DNA of 62,304 bases, from the NCBI GenBank assembly GCA_945861785.1, contig CAMAWD010000031.1, positions 1 to 62,304 of the forward strand, in the 5' to 3' direction. Shown piece by piece: positions 29,764 to 38,491 of this stretch. Each line of letters begins with the position of its first letter. Positions within the stretch are counted from its first letter, which is position 1. The position numbers were made by a program, and so were the translations under genes. Under the pieces are notes generated by a model that saw nothing but the letters and a program-made list of their open reading frames with translations, searched no databases and was not told where the DNA came from. The DNA comes from Rhodoferax sp. OV413 (GTDB lineage Bacteria; Pseudomonadota; Gammaproteobacteria; Burkholderiales; Burkholderiaceae_C).

Positions 29764-30840
29764 ATGTTCAGCTTCTTCCGCAAAAAAAATCCACCCACTC
29801 CCGCGGACCCCGAAAAAACGGTCGCGCCGAATGCAACCACGATCGCGCCCGAGACACTGGCGCCAGCGGCAGTGCGCGACGGTGCGATGCGTTTCTCGCG
29901 GCCCGAGCCAGATACAGATGACGCACCAACGGCAGTGTCGGCCCGCAACTCGTGGGTGTCGAAACTGCGTGCCGGCCTGCGCAAGACCAGTTCCAACATC
30001 GCTGCAGTCTTCACCGGCACCAAAATCGATGAAGGCCTGTACGAAGAACTCGAATCGGCCCTCGTCCTGGCCGATGCGGGTGTCAAGGCCACCCAGCATC
30101 TGCTCGATGACCTCAAGCGCCGCGTCAAGCAGACCAGGACGACCGACCCCGCCATGGTCAAAGGCATTCTCGCCGATGCACTGACCGAGTTGCTCGCGCC
30201 ACTGGAAAAGGCCCTGGTGATCGGCCAGCATCGCCCCACGGTGATGATGGTCGTGGGAGTGAACGGGGCCGGCAAGACAACCTCCATCGGCAAGCTCACC
30301 CGCCACCTGTCCTACCGCGGCGCGTCGGTTCTGCTGGCTGCGGCAGACACTTTTCGTGCCGCGGCCAAGGAGCAGCTGGCCATCTGGGCGGACCGCAACA
30401 CGGTCGAGATCATCAGCCAACAGGGCGGCGACCCGGCAGCAGTGAGTTATGACGCAGTGGTGGCCGGCACGGCGCGCGGCAAGGATGTGGTCCTGGTCGA
30501 CACCGCCGGACGGCTGCCGACACAGCTGCACCTGATGGAAGAGCTCAAAAAAATCAAACGCGTGATCTCCAAGGCCGACCCCAGCGCACCACACGAAGTG
30601 CTGCTGGTGATCGATGGCAACACCGGCCAGAACGCCCTCTCGCAGGTCAAGGCCTTCGATGATGTCCTGTCCCTCACAGGATTGATCATTACCAAGCTTG
30701 ACGGCACGGCCAAGGGGGGCGTGCTGGCGGCAATTGCGCGCGAAAGGCCGGTGCCGGTGTATTTCATAGGCGTGGGTGAAAAACTCGAAGAGCTCGAAAC
30801 CTTCAATGCCCGGGAGTTTGCCCAGGCATTGCTGGCCTGA
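29764..30840 (+). CDS. ftsY: Signal recognition particle receptor FtsY
   Basis: SRP receptor GTPase guiding membrane proteins to the translocon. MFSFFRKK start with an acidic/Pro-rich linker, then the N domain and G domain: G1 GVNGAGKTTSIGKL, DTFRAAAKEQL, G3 DTAGRLPTQ, G4 TKLDGTAKGG. 358 residues, a short A domain as in many beta-proteobacteria. I chose ATG 29764; an ATG at 29743 lies closer to the divergent gene and gives a less usual start. Confidence 0.95.
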   Translation: MFSFFRKKNPPTPADPEKTVAPNATTIAPETLAPAAVRDGAMRFSRPEPDTDDAPTAVSARNSWVSKLRAGLRKTSSNIAAVFTGTKIDEGLYEELESALVLADAGVKATQHLLDDLKRRVKQTRTTDPAMVKGILADALTELLAPLEKALVIGQHRPTVMMVVGVNGAGKTTSIGKLTRHLSYRGASVLLAAADTFRAAAKEQLAIWADRNTVEIISQQGGDPAAVSYDAVVAGTARGKDVVLVDTAGRLPTQLHLMEELKKIKRVISKADPSAPHEVLLVIDGNTGQNALSQVKAFDDVLSLTGLIITKLDGTAKGGVLAAIARERPVPVYFIGVGEKLEELETFNAREFAQALLA

Positions 30841-30920
30841 AGCCATGCAAGACATCCGCCGCCGGACCGACCAAACGGCATTCTGACTGAACTAAATCGC
30901 CGCCCACTGCCCCGACCACC

Positions 30921-31500
30921 ATGCACATCCCCTTCCATTCGCTGTCCGCCAACCGACGCCAGGCCTTGGCAATTCTGGGTACGTCACTGTCACTGCCGCT
31001 GTGGGCACAGGGCAGCGCCAACTGGCCCGCCATCGAATCGGCAGCACGCGGGCAAGCAGTTTCCCAAAAATTCCTCCGCGGTGCGCCAGATTATGTCGGA
31101 CGGTGAACTGGTACTGGCCCTGACATTCAATCCGAACGAAGCCGCCAACGAGATCGCAGCCAAACGCCTGGCCGACACCGTCTACAGCTTCCAACTGGCC
31201 GGCGGCACCATCGGCAACACGCATTTCTTGGCGATCCCCGCCAACGCACGCGCCAAAGAGGGCGCCCAGGTAGTGGCCAACTTCCTGTTGTCGCCAGCGG
31301 CGCAGGCCCGCAAGGCCGATATCGCGCAATGGGGCGACCCGACAATGCTGGCCCTGGACAAACTGTCGGCGTCCGAGCAGGCGCTATTTTCGGCCACGCC
31401 GGCCCCAGGACAGGTCGCGCAGACCATGCCAACGCTCCCCGAGCCCCATGGCAGTTGGGTCGACCCGCTGGAGAAAGAGTGGCTGCGGCGTTACGGTTGA
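30921..31500 (+). pseudogene. Remnant of a YnjB-type ABC solute-binding protein (internal deletion with frameshift)
   Basis: The first frame encodes a signal peptide (MHIPFHSLSANRRQ, LGTSLSLPLWAQG) and NWPAIESAARGQAV, the start of a YnjB-like receptor. It then shifts: the next frame reads QFPKNSSAVRQIMSDGELV and continues to the C-terminus (LALTFNPNEA, GGTIGNTHFLAIP, DPLEKEWLRRYG, stop at 31500). About 190 residues in the middle are missing compared with the roughly 390-residue family. Both ends are recognisable, so the loss is recent. Partner genes ynjC and ynjD nearby show the same kind of damage. Confidence 0.85.
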
Positions 31501-32207
31501 CGTGTCACGGCTGGTGGGCGACGGTCACAGCCACCCGAGAACAGCATTTCGCCGCCCGTCGCGGTGCGCCGCACGTTCAGGGCCTGGCGGTCGATGTGCC
31601 AGGTGCTGTTGGTGCCGAAGCGCACCTCTTCGGCCGTGACCGAACCCGAACTCAGCCATTGGCGGTTGACGGCAACCGCATCGGCGGATTCGCTGAAACG
31701 CACTTCCACGCCAACCCGCGCCTGTTCGCCGCCGTCCGGTTGCAACTCGCAATACACGGTCTGCATGTCGTCCGGTCCACCACGCTCAAACAGCTGGCGC
31801 GCCAGCCGCGCCGCGCGACCAGGTTGGCGGGTCACCTCGCACGCAAACTCCGCCGCGAACCAGGTCCCATCGAGCACCTGGGCCGGCACGAATTCCAGAC
31901 GCTCGGGCTGAGGTTTTCCCTTGAGGCTTGGCGGTACAACAGCAAAACGCAGGGGTTTCTGGCAATCGACGACAAAATTCGTGCTGCCGCGCACCGGGCT
32001 GGGCTGATGGACGTTGATTCGCAGCAGGGTGCCAGCTACATGGCGCCGGTCCAGGATGACGAGCGACAGGTTGTCCATGCCGAACAACACATCGTCCACC
32101 CGCTGCAGCAACTGGTAGCCGCGGTTGCTGACCCACTGTGCGCAGGCAGGCATTGGCGCCAGCGCCACCAGGAGAAACCACACACAGGATCGAAAACCAG
32201 AACTCAT
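31491..32207 (-). CDS. Secreted protein of unknown function
   Basis: 238 residues from ATG 32207, with a signal peptide (MSSGFRSCVWFLLVALAPMP, cleaved near ACAQW). The mature part is beta-rich, with two or three Cys pairs (FVVDCQKP, AEFACEV, TVYCELQP) that could form periplasmic disulfides. I do not recognise a family. It overlaps the ynjB remnant by 10 bp tail to tail and appears intact, unlike its neighbours. The open frame extends upstream, but the signal peptide fixes the start. Confidence 0.7.
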   Translation of the reverse strand: MSSGFRSCVWFLLVALAPMPACAQWVSNRGYQLLQRVDDVLFGMDNLSLVILDRRHVAGTLLRINVHQPSPVRGSTNFVVDCQKPLRFAVVPPSLKGKPQPERLEFVPAQVLDGTWFAAEFACEVTRQPGRAARLARQLFERGGPDDMQTVYCELQPDGGEQARVGVEVRFSESADAVAVNRQWLSSGSVTAEEVRFGTNSTWHIDRQALNVRRTATGGEMLFSGGCDRRPPAVTRQP

Positions 32208-32313
32208 GTCATGTACGCCGCACCCTGAAAGCCGCCTGCAATCACCGCAGCCATTGTTATAGTCCAGCGGCAACAGCCCACACCCGCACCGCCCTTTTCG
32301 AAAAAGCCCCACC

Positions 32314-33006
32314 ATGACACAGTACCTGCCCTGCATCGAAACCAACAGCGGCCCGATTCCTGCCGCATCGGTCATCTGGCTGCATGGCCTGGGTGCCAGT
32401 GGTGACGACTTTGCCGCGATTGTGCCCGAGCTCGACCTGAGCGGCTGCCCCCCGATCCGCTTCGTGTTCCCGCATGCGCCCAGCATACCGGTGACACTCA
32501 ACGGCGGTCATGTCATGCCCGCGTGGTACGACATCATCGGCACGCCGACCCAGCGCACCGAGGACGACGCCGGCATCCGCCACTCGGCACTGGCGATAGA
32601 GGCGCTGATAACGCGCGAATTGTCCCGCGGTGTGCGCCCTGAACGCATCGTCCTGGCCGGTTTTTCGCAGGGCTGTGCCATGGTGCTGCACACCGGGTTG
32701 CGGCATGGGCGCAGGCTCGGCGGCATCATGGCGCTGTCGGGCTACCTGCCACTGGCGCCCGCGTTGGCGGCTGAACGCAGCAGCGCCAACCAGGACATCC
32801 CGATCTTCATGGCCCACGGCCTTTCCGACCCCATGATCGTGCTGTCGCGCGCCGAGGCATCGCGCGACGCCTTGCTGGGCCTGGGCTACGCTGTGCAGTG
32901 GCACACCTACCCGATGCCGCACAGTGTGCACCCGGCCGAAATTCGCGACATCGGCGACTTCCTGCGTTCGGTGCTGGCCCCCGACAGCGTGCACGCCAAA
33001 ACCTGA
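32314..33006 (+). CDS. Carboxylesterase/phospholipase family alpha/beta hydrolase
   Basis: 230 residues of the acyl-protein-thioesterase-like family. IWLHGLGASGDDF oxyanion region, FVFPHAPSIPVTLNGG and MPAWYDI, nucleophile elbow GFSQGCAM, Asp in AHGLSDPMI and His in PMPHSVHPAEI. Cytoplasmic esterase, substrate not predictable. It stands intact between fragments of the ynjB and ynjC genes. Confidence 0.94.
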   Translation: MTQYLPCIETNSGPIPAASVIWLHGLGASGDDFAAIVPELDLSGCPPIRFVFPHAPSIPVTLNGGHVMPAWYDIIGTPTQRTEDDAGIRHSALAIEALITRELSRGVRPERIVLAGFSQGCAMVLHTGLRHGRRLGGIMALSGYLPLAPALAAERSSANQDIPIFMAHGLSDPMIVLSRAEASRDALLGLGYAVQWHTYPMPHSVHPAEIRDIGDFLRSVLAPDSVHAKT

Positions 33007-33032
33007 CGCCGGCACACGCCGACCAACACCGG

Positions 33033-34260
33033 ATGGCGCGGCGCTCCCGCCTGTTTGCGCTGGCCCTTTCGGCGCTGCTGATCAGTCTGCTGGGGGCGCC
33101 ATTGCTGCCTGCCTCTTGGGCGGCGCTGGCCAGTTCCGGCAACGCTGCTGCCTGGCGCGCATTGGCAGACGACTCCCAGACCTAGCACGCGCTCGGGCTG
33201 AGCGTGTGGAGCGGTATGGCGTCGACCCTGCCTGCGTTGGCCCATGCTGGCCGTGCTGGCCTATTCGATGACCGTGGTGGAGCTGGCGCTGGTCATCGGC
33301 CCTGGTTCTCCACCCACGTTGGGCATGCTGGCCTGGGGCTGGCTGCTCGATGCCGACCCCACCACCAATGCACAGGGGGCGGCAGCCGCATGGTTGCTGG
33401 CGCTCGCGCTGGCCGGCGCCACCGGCCTGCTTTGGGCCGCCACGCAGGCGCCGCTGTGGCGCAGCCGCTGGAGCAATGGGCAACGCGGCTGCGCCGGTGC
33501 CTGGGTCGAGCGCGCGGGGGCAGTTGTCCTGGGCCTGCTGGTGGCTGTCTACGTGGCTGTGATGCTGGCGCTGGCCGCTGGCAGCGTGTCGGGGGTGTGG
33601 CCGTTTCCCGCCGTGCTTGCGCGCAGCCTGACCTGGGATGCCTGGGTATCGGTCTGGCACAGCGCCAGGACCATCGGCACCACCTGGAGCCTGGGCCTGG
33701 CCAGCAGTGGCACGGCACTGGTGTGGTCAGTCGCCTGGCTGGAGTGTTCACCTCCTGCGTGGGATCGCTGGCTGCGCAAACTCATCTACCTGCCCCTGGT
33801 GCTGCCTTCTGTCCTGTGGGTGCTGGGCATGCATGCCACCGCGTTGTGGCTGGGTGTCGATGCCTCCTGGACCGGCCTGTGGCTGGCGCACACGCTGGCG
33901 TGTGTGCCCTACGTGCTGATTGCACTGAGCCCGGCCTACACCGGCTTCGACCCGCGCCTGTGGCAGGTGGCGGCATCGCTCGGACACGGCCGCACGCGTT
34001 TCCTGCTGTCCGTGAAATGGCCGCTGCTGCGTGCCGCGCTGGCGTCGGCGCTGGCGGTGGGGTTTGCCGTGAGCGTGGCGCAGTACCTGCCCACCCTTTT
34101 TATCGGCGCCGGCCGCTTCAACACCGTCACCACCGAAGCAGTGACACTGGCTTCGGGCGCGCAGCGCTCGCTGACCTCGGCCTACGCGTGGTTGCAATGG
34201 TTATTGCCGGTGATCGGTTTCATGCTGGCGACCTGGGCCGGACGACCAAGGCGCTTTTGA
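33033..34260 (+). pseudogene. Remnant of a YnjC-type ABC permease (nonsense codon and frameshifting deletion)
   Basis: The gene starts MARRSRLFALALSALLISLLG and reaches AWRALADDSQT, where TAG interrupts (33183-33185). The same frame goes on as HALGLSVWSGMASTLPALA, then jumps frame into PMLAVLAYSMTVVELALVIG, which runs intact to the end at 34260 (YLPLVLPSVLWVLGMHA, WPLLRAALASALAVG, YLPTLFIGAGRFNTVTTEAV). A block of the first permease domain is missing compared with the roughly 530-residue two-domain YnjC. The damage therefore includes one stop and one frameshifting deletion. The downstream 338-codon frame alone lacks a complete first domain. Confidence 0.85.
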
Positions 34261-34294
34261 GCGCGCTCTGGCCCAGCGGCCAGCCTGTGGCGGG

Positions 34295-34381
34295 TTACAG
34301 CCCGGCATCCTGCACACCGGCCATGGGTGCCTGGAGGATCGGCAGGCGCACACCGAGCAGGTCGGAGATCAACGAAGGCAT
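34295..34381 (-). pseudogene. 29-codon remnant of a nitronate monooxygenase
   Basis: From an ATG at 34381 the minus strand reads MPSLISDLLGVRLPILQAPM then AGVQDAGL and a stop. LLGxRLPIxQAPMAGVQ is the FMN-binding N-terminus of the 2-nitropropane dioxygenase/nitronate monooxygenase family, normally about 320-350 residues. The rest has been lost; the ynjC remnant ends 35 bp away on the other strand. It adds to the decay seen in this region. Confidence 0.72.
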
Positions 34382-34421
34382 CGACCCAGGCCTCTGAACC
34401 AACCGACCGGGCGGCGGACAA

Positions 34422-35003
34422 CTATTTGCTGGCTGGACTGGCGGGCACCCTGGCCCCGCTTGACGCCGCAGGTGCGCTGACCGGTATGCCCAGGCGACCG
34501 GCAACAGCCAGTTGCAGGGCCTTTATTTTGGGCTCCATCAGGCCCTTGGTCTCGGCCACGAGCCTGTCCTGCAGGTTCTTTTGCATTTCACCGCCCATTT
34601 GCTGGAACTTGCGATTGACCGGGCTCTCGATGATGGCAATCAACTGCACCAGTTCTTCTTCGGTGAAGCGCTCGTCCAGCATGGTGCCAATGGCAACCGG
34701 GGCCAGCTTGACGGCGCGGTCGCGCACGAGGGGCACGGCCTCGTCGACGTACTTTTTCACGTCGGCCTGGATCTCCCTGGCGATGGCCTCGCGCTTGTCG
34801 GGCGGGGTGCGTGTCTGCATCACCGTGCCGGCACTTTGCATCAGCAGCGCCGCCGGTTGCTCGGCGAGTGCGCGCGCGACACCTTCAATGGCCGGTTGCT
34901 GCAGTTGCAGTACCTTGGCAACCAACTCCTTCTTGGCCGGGCTGGTCTGGGCGCCGATACTGGCGGCAACCGACATCAGCAGGACAACGAACAGTTTCTT
35001 CAT
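34422..35003 (-). CDS. DUF2059-like exported protein
   Basis: 193 residues. Signal peptide MKKLFVVLLMSVAASIGAQ, a helical body, and the DUF2059-type stretch FTEEELVQLIAIIESPVNRKF, ending in an Ala/Ser/Pro-rich tail (VSAPAASSGARVPASPASK). Periplasmic, function unknown. It is divergent from the ynjD remnant. Family likeness is by motif recollection. Confidence 0.8.
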   Translation of the reverse strand: MKKLFVVLLMSVAASIGAQTSPAKKELVAKVLQLQQPAIEGVARALAEQPAALLMQSAGTVMQTRTPPDKREAIAREIQADVKKYVDEAVPLVRDRAVKLAPVAIGTMLDERFTEEELVQLIAIIESPVNRKFQQMGGEMQKNLQDRLVAETKGLMEPKIKALQLAVAGRLGIPVSAPAASSGARVPASPASK

Positions 35004-35096
35004 GGCGATGCTTTCAATACTGGGGGGCCGCGTCGCGACAGGGCGCTGGACTGCAAGCCACGTATTATCACCCCCGACCCATCGCCTGCGCCCACC

Positions 35097-35429
35097 ATGA
35101 GCCTGCACCTGCACATCGACGAACTGCGCATCGCCACCACCACGCTTGTGCGCGATCTGGACCTGTCGGTTGCGCCTGGCGTCATCCATACCGTGATGGG
35201 GCCCAGCGGCTCGGGCAAGTCCAGTATTCTGTCTGCCGTGGTGGGTACGCTGGCGCCCGGCATGTCGTTCCGGGGCACTGTCTCGCTGCTGGGACGGCGT
35301 ATCGACGACTTGCCGACCGAACAGCGCAAGGTGGGCATACTGTTAAGACGGCGCGGGGTTCCGGTACTGATGGTGACACACGATGCCGACGACATCGCCG
35401 ATCCGGCACATGTCACGCGCCTGGGCTGA
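35097..35429 (+). pseudogene. Remnant of a YnjD-type ABC ATPase (in-frame internal deletion)
   Basis: 110 codons against a family norm of about 210. The N-terminus is good (LHIDELRIATTTLVRDLDLS, Walker A GPSGSGKSS) up to EQRKVGILL. The sequence then jumps straight to RRRGVPVLMVTHDADDIADP, the H-loop end of the protein. The Q-loop, LSGGQ signature and Walker B are all gone, so it cannot hydrolyse ATP normally. The frame is kept, so a short protein could still be made. Confidence 0.85.
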
Positions 35430-35453
35430 CGCCCGCCGACCAACACCTGCCCC

Positions 35454-36059
35454 ATGCTCGACCGCGCCGCCACCAGGCTCATCAGCCCTGCCATCCAGCG
35501 CCTGGCGCGCCAGTTGGTTCACATCGGGCTCAGCGCCAATCAGCTGACGCTGACCGGTTTTGCGATCGGAATGCTCGCAGCCGCGCTGGTGGCCGTGCAG
35601 TGGTATGCGCCAGCCATCGTGGCCATCCTGGCGTCGCGCCTGTGCGACGCGCTCGATGGGGCAATGGCGCGTGAAACCCGCGTGACGGATGCAGGCGGGT
35701 TTCTGGACATCGCACTCGATTTCATCTTCTATGCCGCCATTCCCCTGGGTTTCGCGATTGCCGACCCGGCGCGCAATGCCCTGGCGGCCGCGGCCCTGCT
35801 GGCCGCCTTCGTGGGAACGATGGCCAGCTTCCTGGCGTTTGCCGTTCTCGCTGCCAAGCGTGGCCTGAACAACCTCGCCTACCCCGACAAGTCCTTCTAT
35901 TTCCTGGGTGGCCTGACAGAAGCGACCGAGACCCTGGCCTTCTTTGTGGCCATGTGTTTGTGGCCGCAGCACTTCGCCTGGCTGGCTTATGGGTTTTCCG
36001 CCATGTGCGTGCTGACCACCGGCACGCGGATCTGGTGGGGCTGGAAAACTTTCTCCTGA
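35454..36059 (+). CDS. CDP-alcohol phosphatidyltransferase (YnjF-like)
   Basis: 201 residues with several membrane spans and the complete CDP-alcohol motif D-x2-DG-x2-AR-x8-G-x3-D-x3-D, seen as CDALDGAMARETRVTDAGGF followed by LDIALD. Transfers a phosphatidyl-type group from a CDP-lipid to an alcohol in the inner membrane. In E. coli ynjF lies in the ynjABCDEF cluster; here it follows the broken ynjD by 24 bp and, unlike ynjBCD, is intact, so it probably has an independent role. Confidence 0.9.
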   Translation: MLDRAATRLISPAIQRLARQLVHIGLSANQLTLTGFAIGMLAAALVAVQWYAPAIVAILASRLCDALDGAMARETRVTDAGGFLDIALDFIFYAAIPLGFAIADPARNALAAAALLAAFVGTMASFLAFAVLAAKRGLNNLAYPDKSFYFLGGLTEATETLAFFVAMCLWPQHFAWLAYGFSAMCVLTTGTRIWWGWKTFS

Positions 36060-36080
36060 GCACATGGAACAATCGGGCAC

Positions 36081-37232
36081 ATGCTTGACACCATCCCCCA
36101 GCGCCAGCGTTCCGCCGGCCGAAAACATCTGGTTCTGCTGGGCGCGGGCATCAGCCACCTTCACCTGCTCGCGCGCCTGGCCAGGCAGCCGCAGCCGGAG
36201 CTCCAGGTCACCCTGGTCGCTGGCGCAACGCGGCATCTGGATCCGTCGATGCTGCCAGCCTTCATTGCCGGCAGCGCCGATCTGGAACGCTGCAGCGTTG
36301 CGTTGAATCCGTTGCTGCAGCGCATTGGCGTGCAACATCTGACCCGACGTGCAATAGTCCTGGATGCGCCGAACCGCACCGTCGCGCTGGACGACGGTCA
36401 GGCCCTGGAGTACGACTGGTTGTCCGTAGACTGCGGGCCAAACCAAGACCGCAGTCGCCTGGACGCGCTGCTTCCCGGGGCGCGGGAACACGGCCTTTTC
36501 AGCTACCCGACCCACCTGCTTGCCGGCCTGTGGCCGCAGGTGCTGGAACTCCCGGCAAACCGGTTGCGCAGCCTGGCCGTGATCGGGCCGGGGCCGCAGG
36601 CGATGGTGCTGGCGCTGGCCCTGCGCCATCGCCTTCCACACAGTGCGATCACCCTGGTCACCGGGGGCCAGCCACTGGCCGCCGGCCATGGGGAGGCCTT
36701 GGCCGCCTGCATCCGCCTGGAGTTCCGCCGGCAGTCGATCACGGTCTTGAACGACCAGGCGCTTGGCCTGCGCCGTGGCGAGGTGCTGCTGGGTTGCGGC
36801 GCGCGCCTGGCCTGCGACGTGCCATTGATAGTCGCTGGCCAGGCCCCGCCAGGCTGGCTGACCTCCAGCGGGCTGGCGCTGGATGCGGGCGGCCAATTGA
36901 AGGTCGACTGCTTTCAGCGCTCGACCAGCCACGGCGAGGTCATGCTCGCGCCGGACTTGGCCGCCGAGGTGCCCGCAGCGGCATTGCTGGAGGATGGGTT
37001 GGCGCATTGGCGCCTGGCCCCGCGCCTGGCCGACAACATCGTGCGCATGGCCAACGGGGCCGAGCCCCAAGCCATCCCGGTTGGCCCACGTCGCATCCGG
37101 TGGCTGGCCGGCGGCAATGGCGTGGCCCTGGTGGGCTGGGCCGGCTGGGCTGGCCGCAGCCGCTGGGTCGGAGCATGGCACGCCGCAGCCCTGGAGGGTC
37201 GCCTGCGCCAACTCAGGCTGGGACCCGCCTGA
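36081..37232 (+). CDS. FAD-dependent pyridine-nucleotide oxidoreductase (NDH-2-like)
   Basis: 383 residues. The dinucleotide-binding start is KHLVLLGAGISHLHLL (GxGxxH, slightly unusual), and a second nucleotide site appears at LAVIGPGPQAMVLALAL. APDLAAEVPAAALL and WLAGGNGVALVGWAGWAGRSR resemble the C-terminal half of the SelD-fused or NADH-dehydrogenase-like flavoproteins. No redox-active CxxC is seen. It follows the phosphatidyltransferase by 21 bp, so probably one operon. Substrate unknown. Confidence 0.75.
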   Translation: MLDTIPQRQRSAGRKHLVLLGAGISHLHLLARLARQPQPELQVTLVAGATRHLDPSMLPAFIAGSADLERCSVALNPLLQRIGVQHLTRRAIVLDAPNRTVALDDGQALEYDWLSVDCGPNQDRSRLDALLPGAREHGLFSYPTHLLAGLWPQVLELPANRLRSLAVIGPGPQAMVLALALRHRLPHSAITLVTGGQPLAAGHGEALAACIRLEFRRQSITVLNDQALGLRRGEVLLGCGARLACDVPLIVAGQAPPGWLTSSGLALDAGGQLKVDCFQRSTSHGEVMLAPDLAAEVPAAALLEDGLAHWRLAPRLADNIVRMANGAEPQAIPVGPRRIRWLAGGNGVALVGWAGWAGRSRWVGAWHAAALEGRLRQLRLGPA

Positions 37233-37268
37233 GCCACCCCGGGGCCGCGCCCGGGGCCGCGCCCGGTA

Positions 37269-38054
37269 TCAACCGTTGCGGGAGCGCACGCTCACATAGT
37301 CATGCAACTGCGTGTCGATGGTTGAAATGCGGTATTCCACCGGCCGCTCGCCAAAGGTCATCGCGACGCGGTGCACCTCGAGCACGGGCAGGCCGGGCGG
37401 CAAACCCAGGATGCGCGCGGTCGTCCGGTCTGCAGCGACCGCACGGGCACGCTCCTGGGCGCGCAGTACGGTGATGCCGAATTCGGTCTGGTAGAGGCTG
37501 TAGATCGTGCTTGGTCGCTCCAGCAAGCGCTTTTCACTGAGGCCCTTGAACATTCCACCCGGAACCACGATTCGGTCGTGGACCACGGCGCGCCCACCCA
37601 GCGACAGGCGGTTCTCGAAGCGGATCACGGGGTCACCCGGCTTGATGCGCAGGACCGCCGCGTCGGGTTCGGTGGCGCGGTCGCGCTCGAAAACGACACA
37701 CTCGACCCCGGGGTATTCCACCTGCTGCACCACTTCGCCGAAACGCTGGTCGGGGCGTGGTTCGACGTGGAAGAACTGGAACATGAAGCGCTCGCTGGTG
37801 TGCTGCGCCACGAATGTGCCCTTGCCCTGGCGGCGCACGAGCACATGTTCGTGCACCAGTTCATCCACCGCCCGGCGCAGGGTGCCGATACTGACCTGCA
37901 ACCCCCCTGCGATGGTGGTTTCGCTGGGCAGGGGCTGACCGGGCCGGCACGCACCCGACTCGATCAGCCCGAGCAGAACGCGCTTGACCTGGCGGTAGAG
38001 CGGGCCGTCGCCGCTGCCGGGCAAAGGTGCAAAAACAAGGATGTCGGTTGGCAT
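37269..38054 (-). CDS. GntR-family transcriptional regulator with UTRA sensor domain
   Basis: 261 residues. N-terminal winged helix: PGQPLPSETTIAGGLQVSIG, then TLRRAVDELVHEHVLVRRQG and KGTFVAQH. The UTRA ligand-binding domain follows (residues about 100-245, ending RPVEYRISTIDTQLHDYVSV). It is divergent from suyA with 124 bp between them holding two palindromes, so it most likely controls the sulfolactate-type operon and itself; the effector is unknown. Confidence 0.92.
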   Translation of the reverse strand: MPTDILVFAPLPGSGDGPLYRQVKRVLLGLIESGACRPGQPLPSETTIAGGLQVSIGTLRRAVDELVHEHVLVRRQGKGTFVAQHTSERFMFQFFHVEPRPDQRFGEVVQQVEYPGVECVVFERDRATEPDAAVLRIKPGDPVIRFENRLSLGGRAVVHDRIVVPGGMFKGLSEKRLLERPSTIYSLYQTEFGITVLRAQERARAVAADRTTARILGLPPGLPVLEVHRVAMTFGERPVEYRISTIDTQLHDYVSVRSRNG

Positions 38055-38075
38055 GTCGGCGCACCAGTGTAGCGA

Positions 38076-38109
38076 TTCGCCGGCGAAACATGCAAGTCAT
38101 TCATATGAC
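38076..38109. promoter_or_regulatory. Probable GntR operators: two palindromes in the regulator/suyA intergenic region
   Basis: A perfect 12-bp palindrome TTCGCCGGCGAA (38076-38087) is followed by GTCAT-TCAT-ATGAC (38096-38109), an inverted repeat. Both lie between the divergent GntR gene and suyA, just upstream of the TTGACA box at 38114. Which one is bound is unknown. Confidence 0.55.
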
Positions 38110-38113
38110 ATGA

Positions 38114-38141
38114 TTGACAGCAAGGTTCGTGTCACTAAACT
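38114..38141 (+). promoter_or_regulatory. Candidate sigma-70 promoter for the suyAB operon
   Basis: A perfect -35 TTGACA (38114-38119) is followed after 16 bp by TAAACT (38136-38141, 4 of 6 to consensus). It lies 37 bp before the suyA start and directly downstream of the palindromes, a position suited to repression by the GntR protein. Confidence 0.5.
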
Positions 38142-38178
38142 TCGGTTCTTTCTGACAACAACCAGGACTGGAGCCGCA

Positions 38179-38460
38179 ATGATTCATTTTGTTTTGCACG
38201 ACGCCAAGGACAACGTGGCCGTCGTAGTCGTCGAGGGAGTGACAGCCGGCATGGCGATGACCGGCTGGATCATGGACGAAGACCGCATGATCGAGGTGCA
38301 GGCGCGCCAGGACATCCCGATCGGCCACAAGGTCGCCCTGAAAGACATGACCATTGGCGACACGGTCTGGAAATACGGCATCGACATGGGCAAGGTCGTG
38401 GCGCCGGTCCAGACCGGCCAGCACGCCCATGTGCACAACATCAAGACCAAGCGCTGGTAA
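38179..38460 (+). CDS. suyA: SAF-domain small subunit, probable (2R)-sulfolactate sulfo-lyase alpha subunit
   Basis: 93 residues, a stand-alone SAF domain ([52 protein letters not shown]). Such domains are fused at the N-terminus of altronate/galactarate dehydratases; separate subunits of this size are known as SuyA. SuyAB splits (R)-sulfolactate into pyruvate and sulfite in the cytoplasm. The next gene is the matching large subunit, and two sulfolactate-dehydrogenase-type genes follow. The alternative is a split altronate dehydratase-type enzyme for another hydroxy acid. Confidence 0.72.
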   Translation: MIHFVLHDAKDNVAVVVVEGVTAGMAMTGWIMDEDRMIEVQARQDIPIGHKVALKDMTIGDTVWKYGIDMGKVVAPVQTGQHAHVHNIKTKRW

Positions 38461-38491
38461 GCCCTCACCCCACGAATACCGAAAGAACACC

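Noticed and set aside
35343-37211. 622-codon minus-strand open frame opposite the phosphatidyltransferase and oxidoreductase
   Set aside because: Low-complexity Gln/Gly/Ala sequence opposite genes with intact CDP-alcohol and dinucleotide motifs; a shadow.
37238-37265. Tandem copies of CGGGGCCGCGCC after the oxidoreductase gene
   Set aside because: Only about two units; it could be a weak GC-rich hairpin between converging genes, but there is no T-run, so no terminator is claimed.
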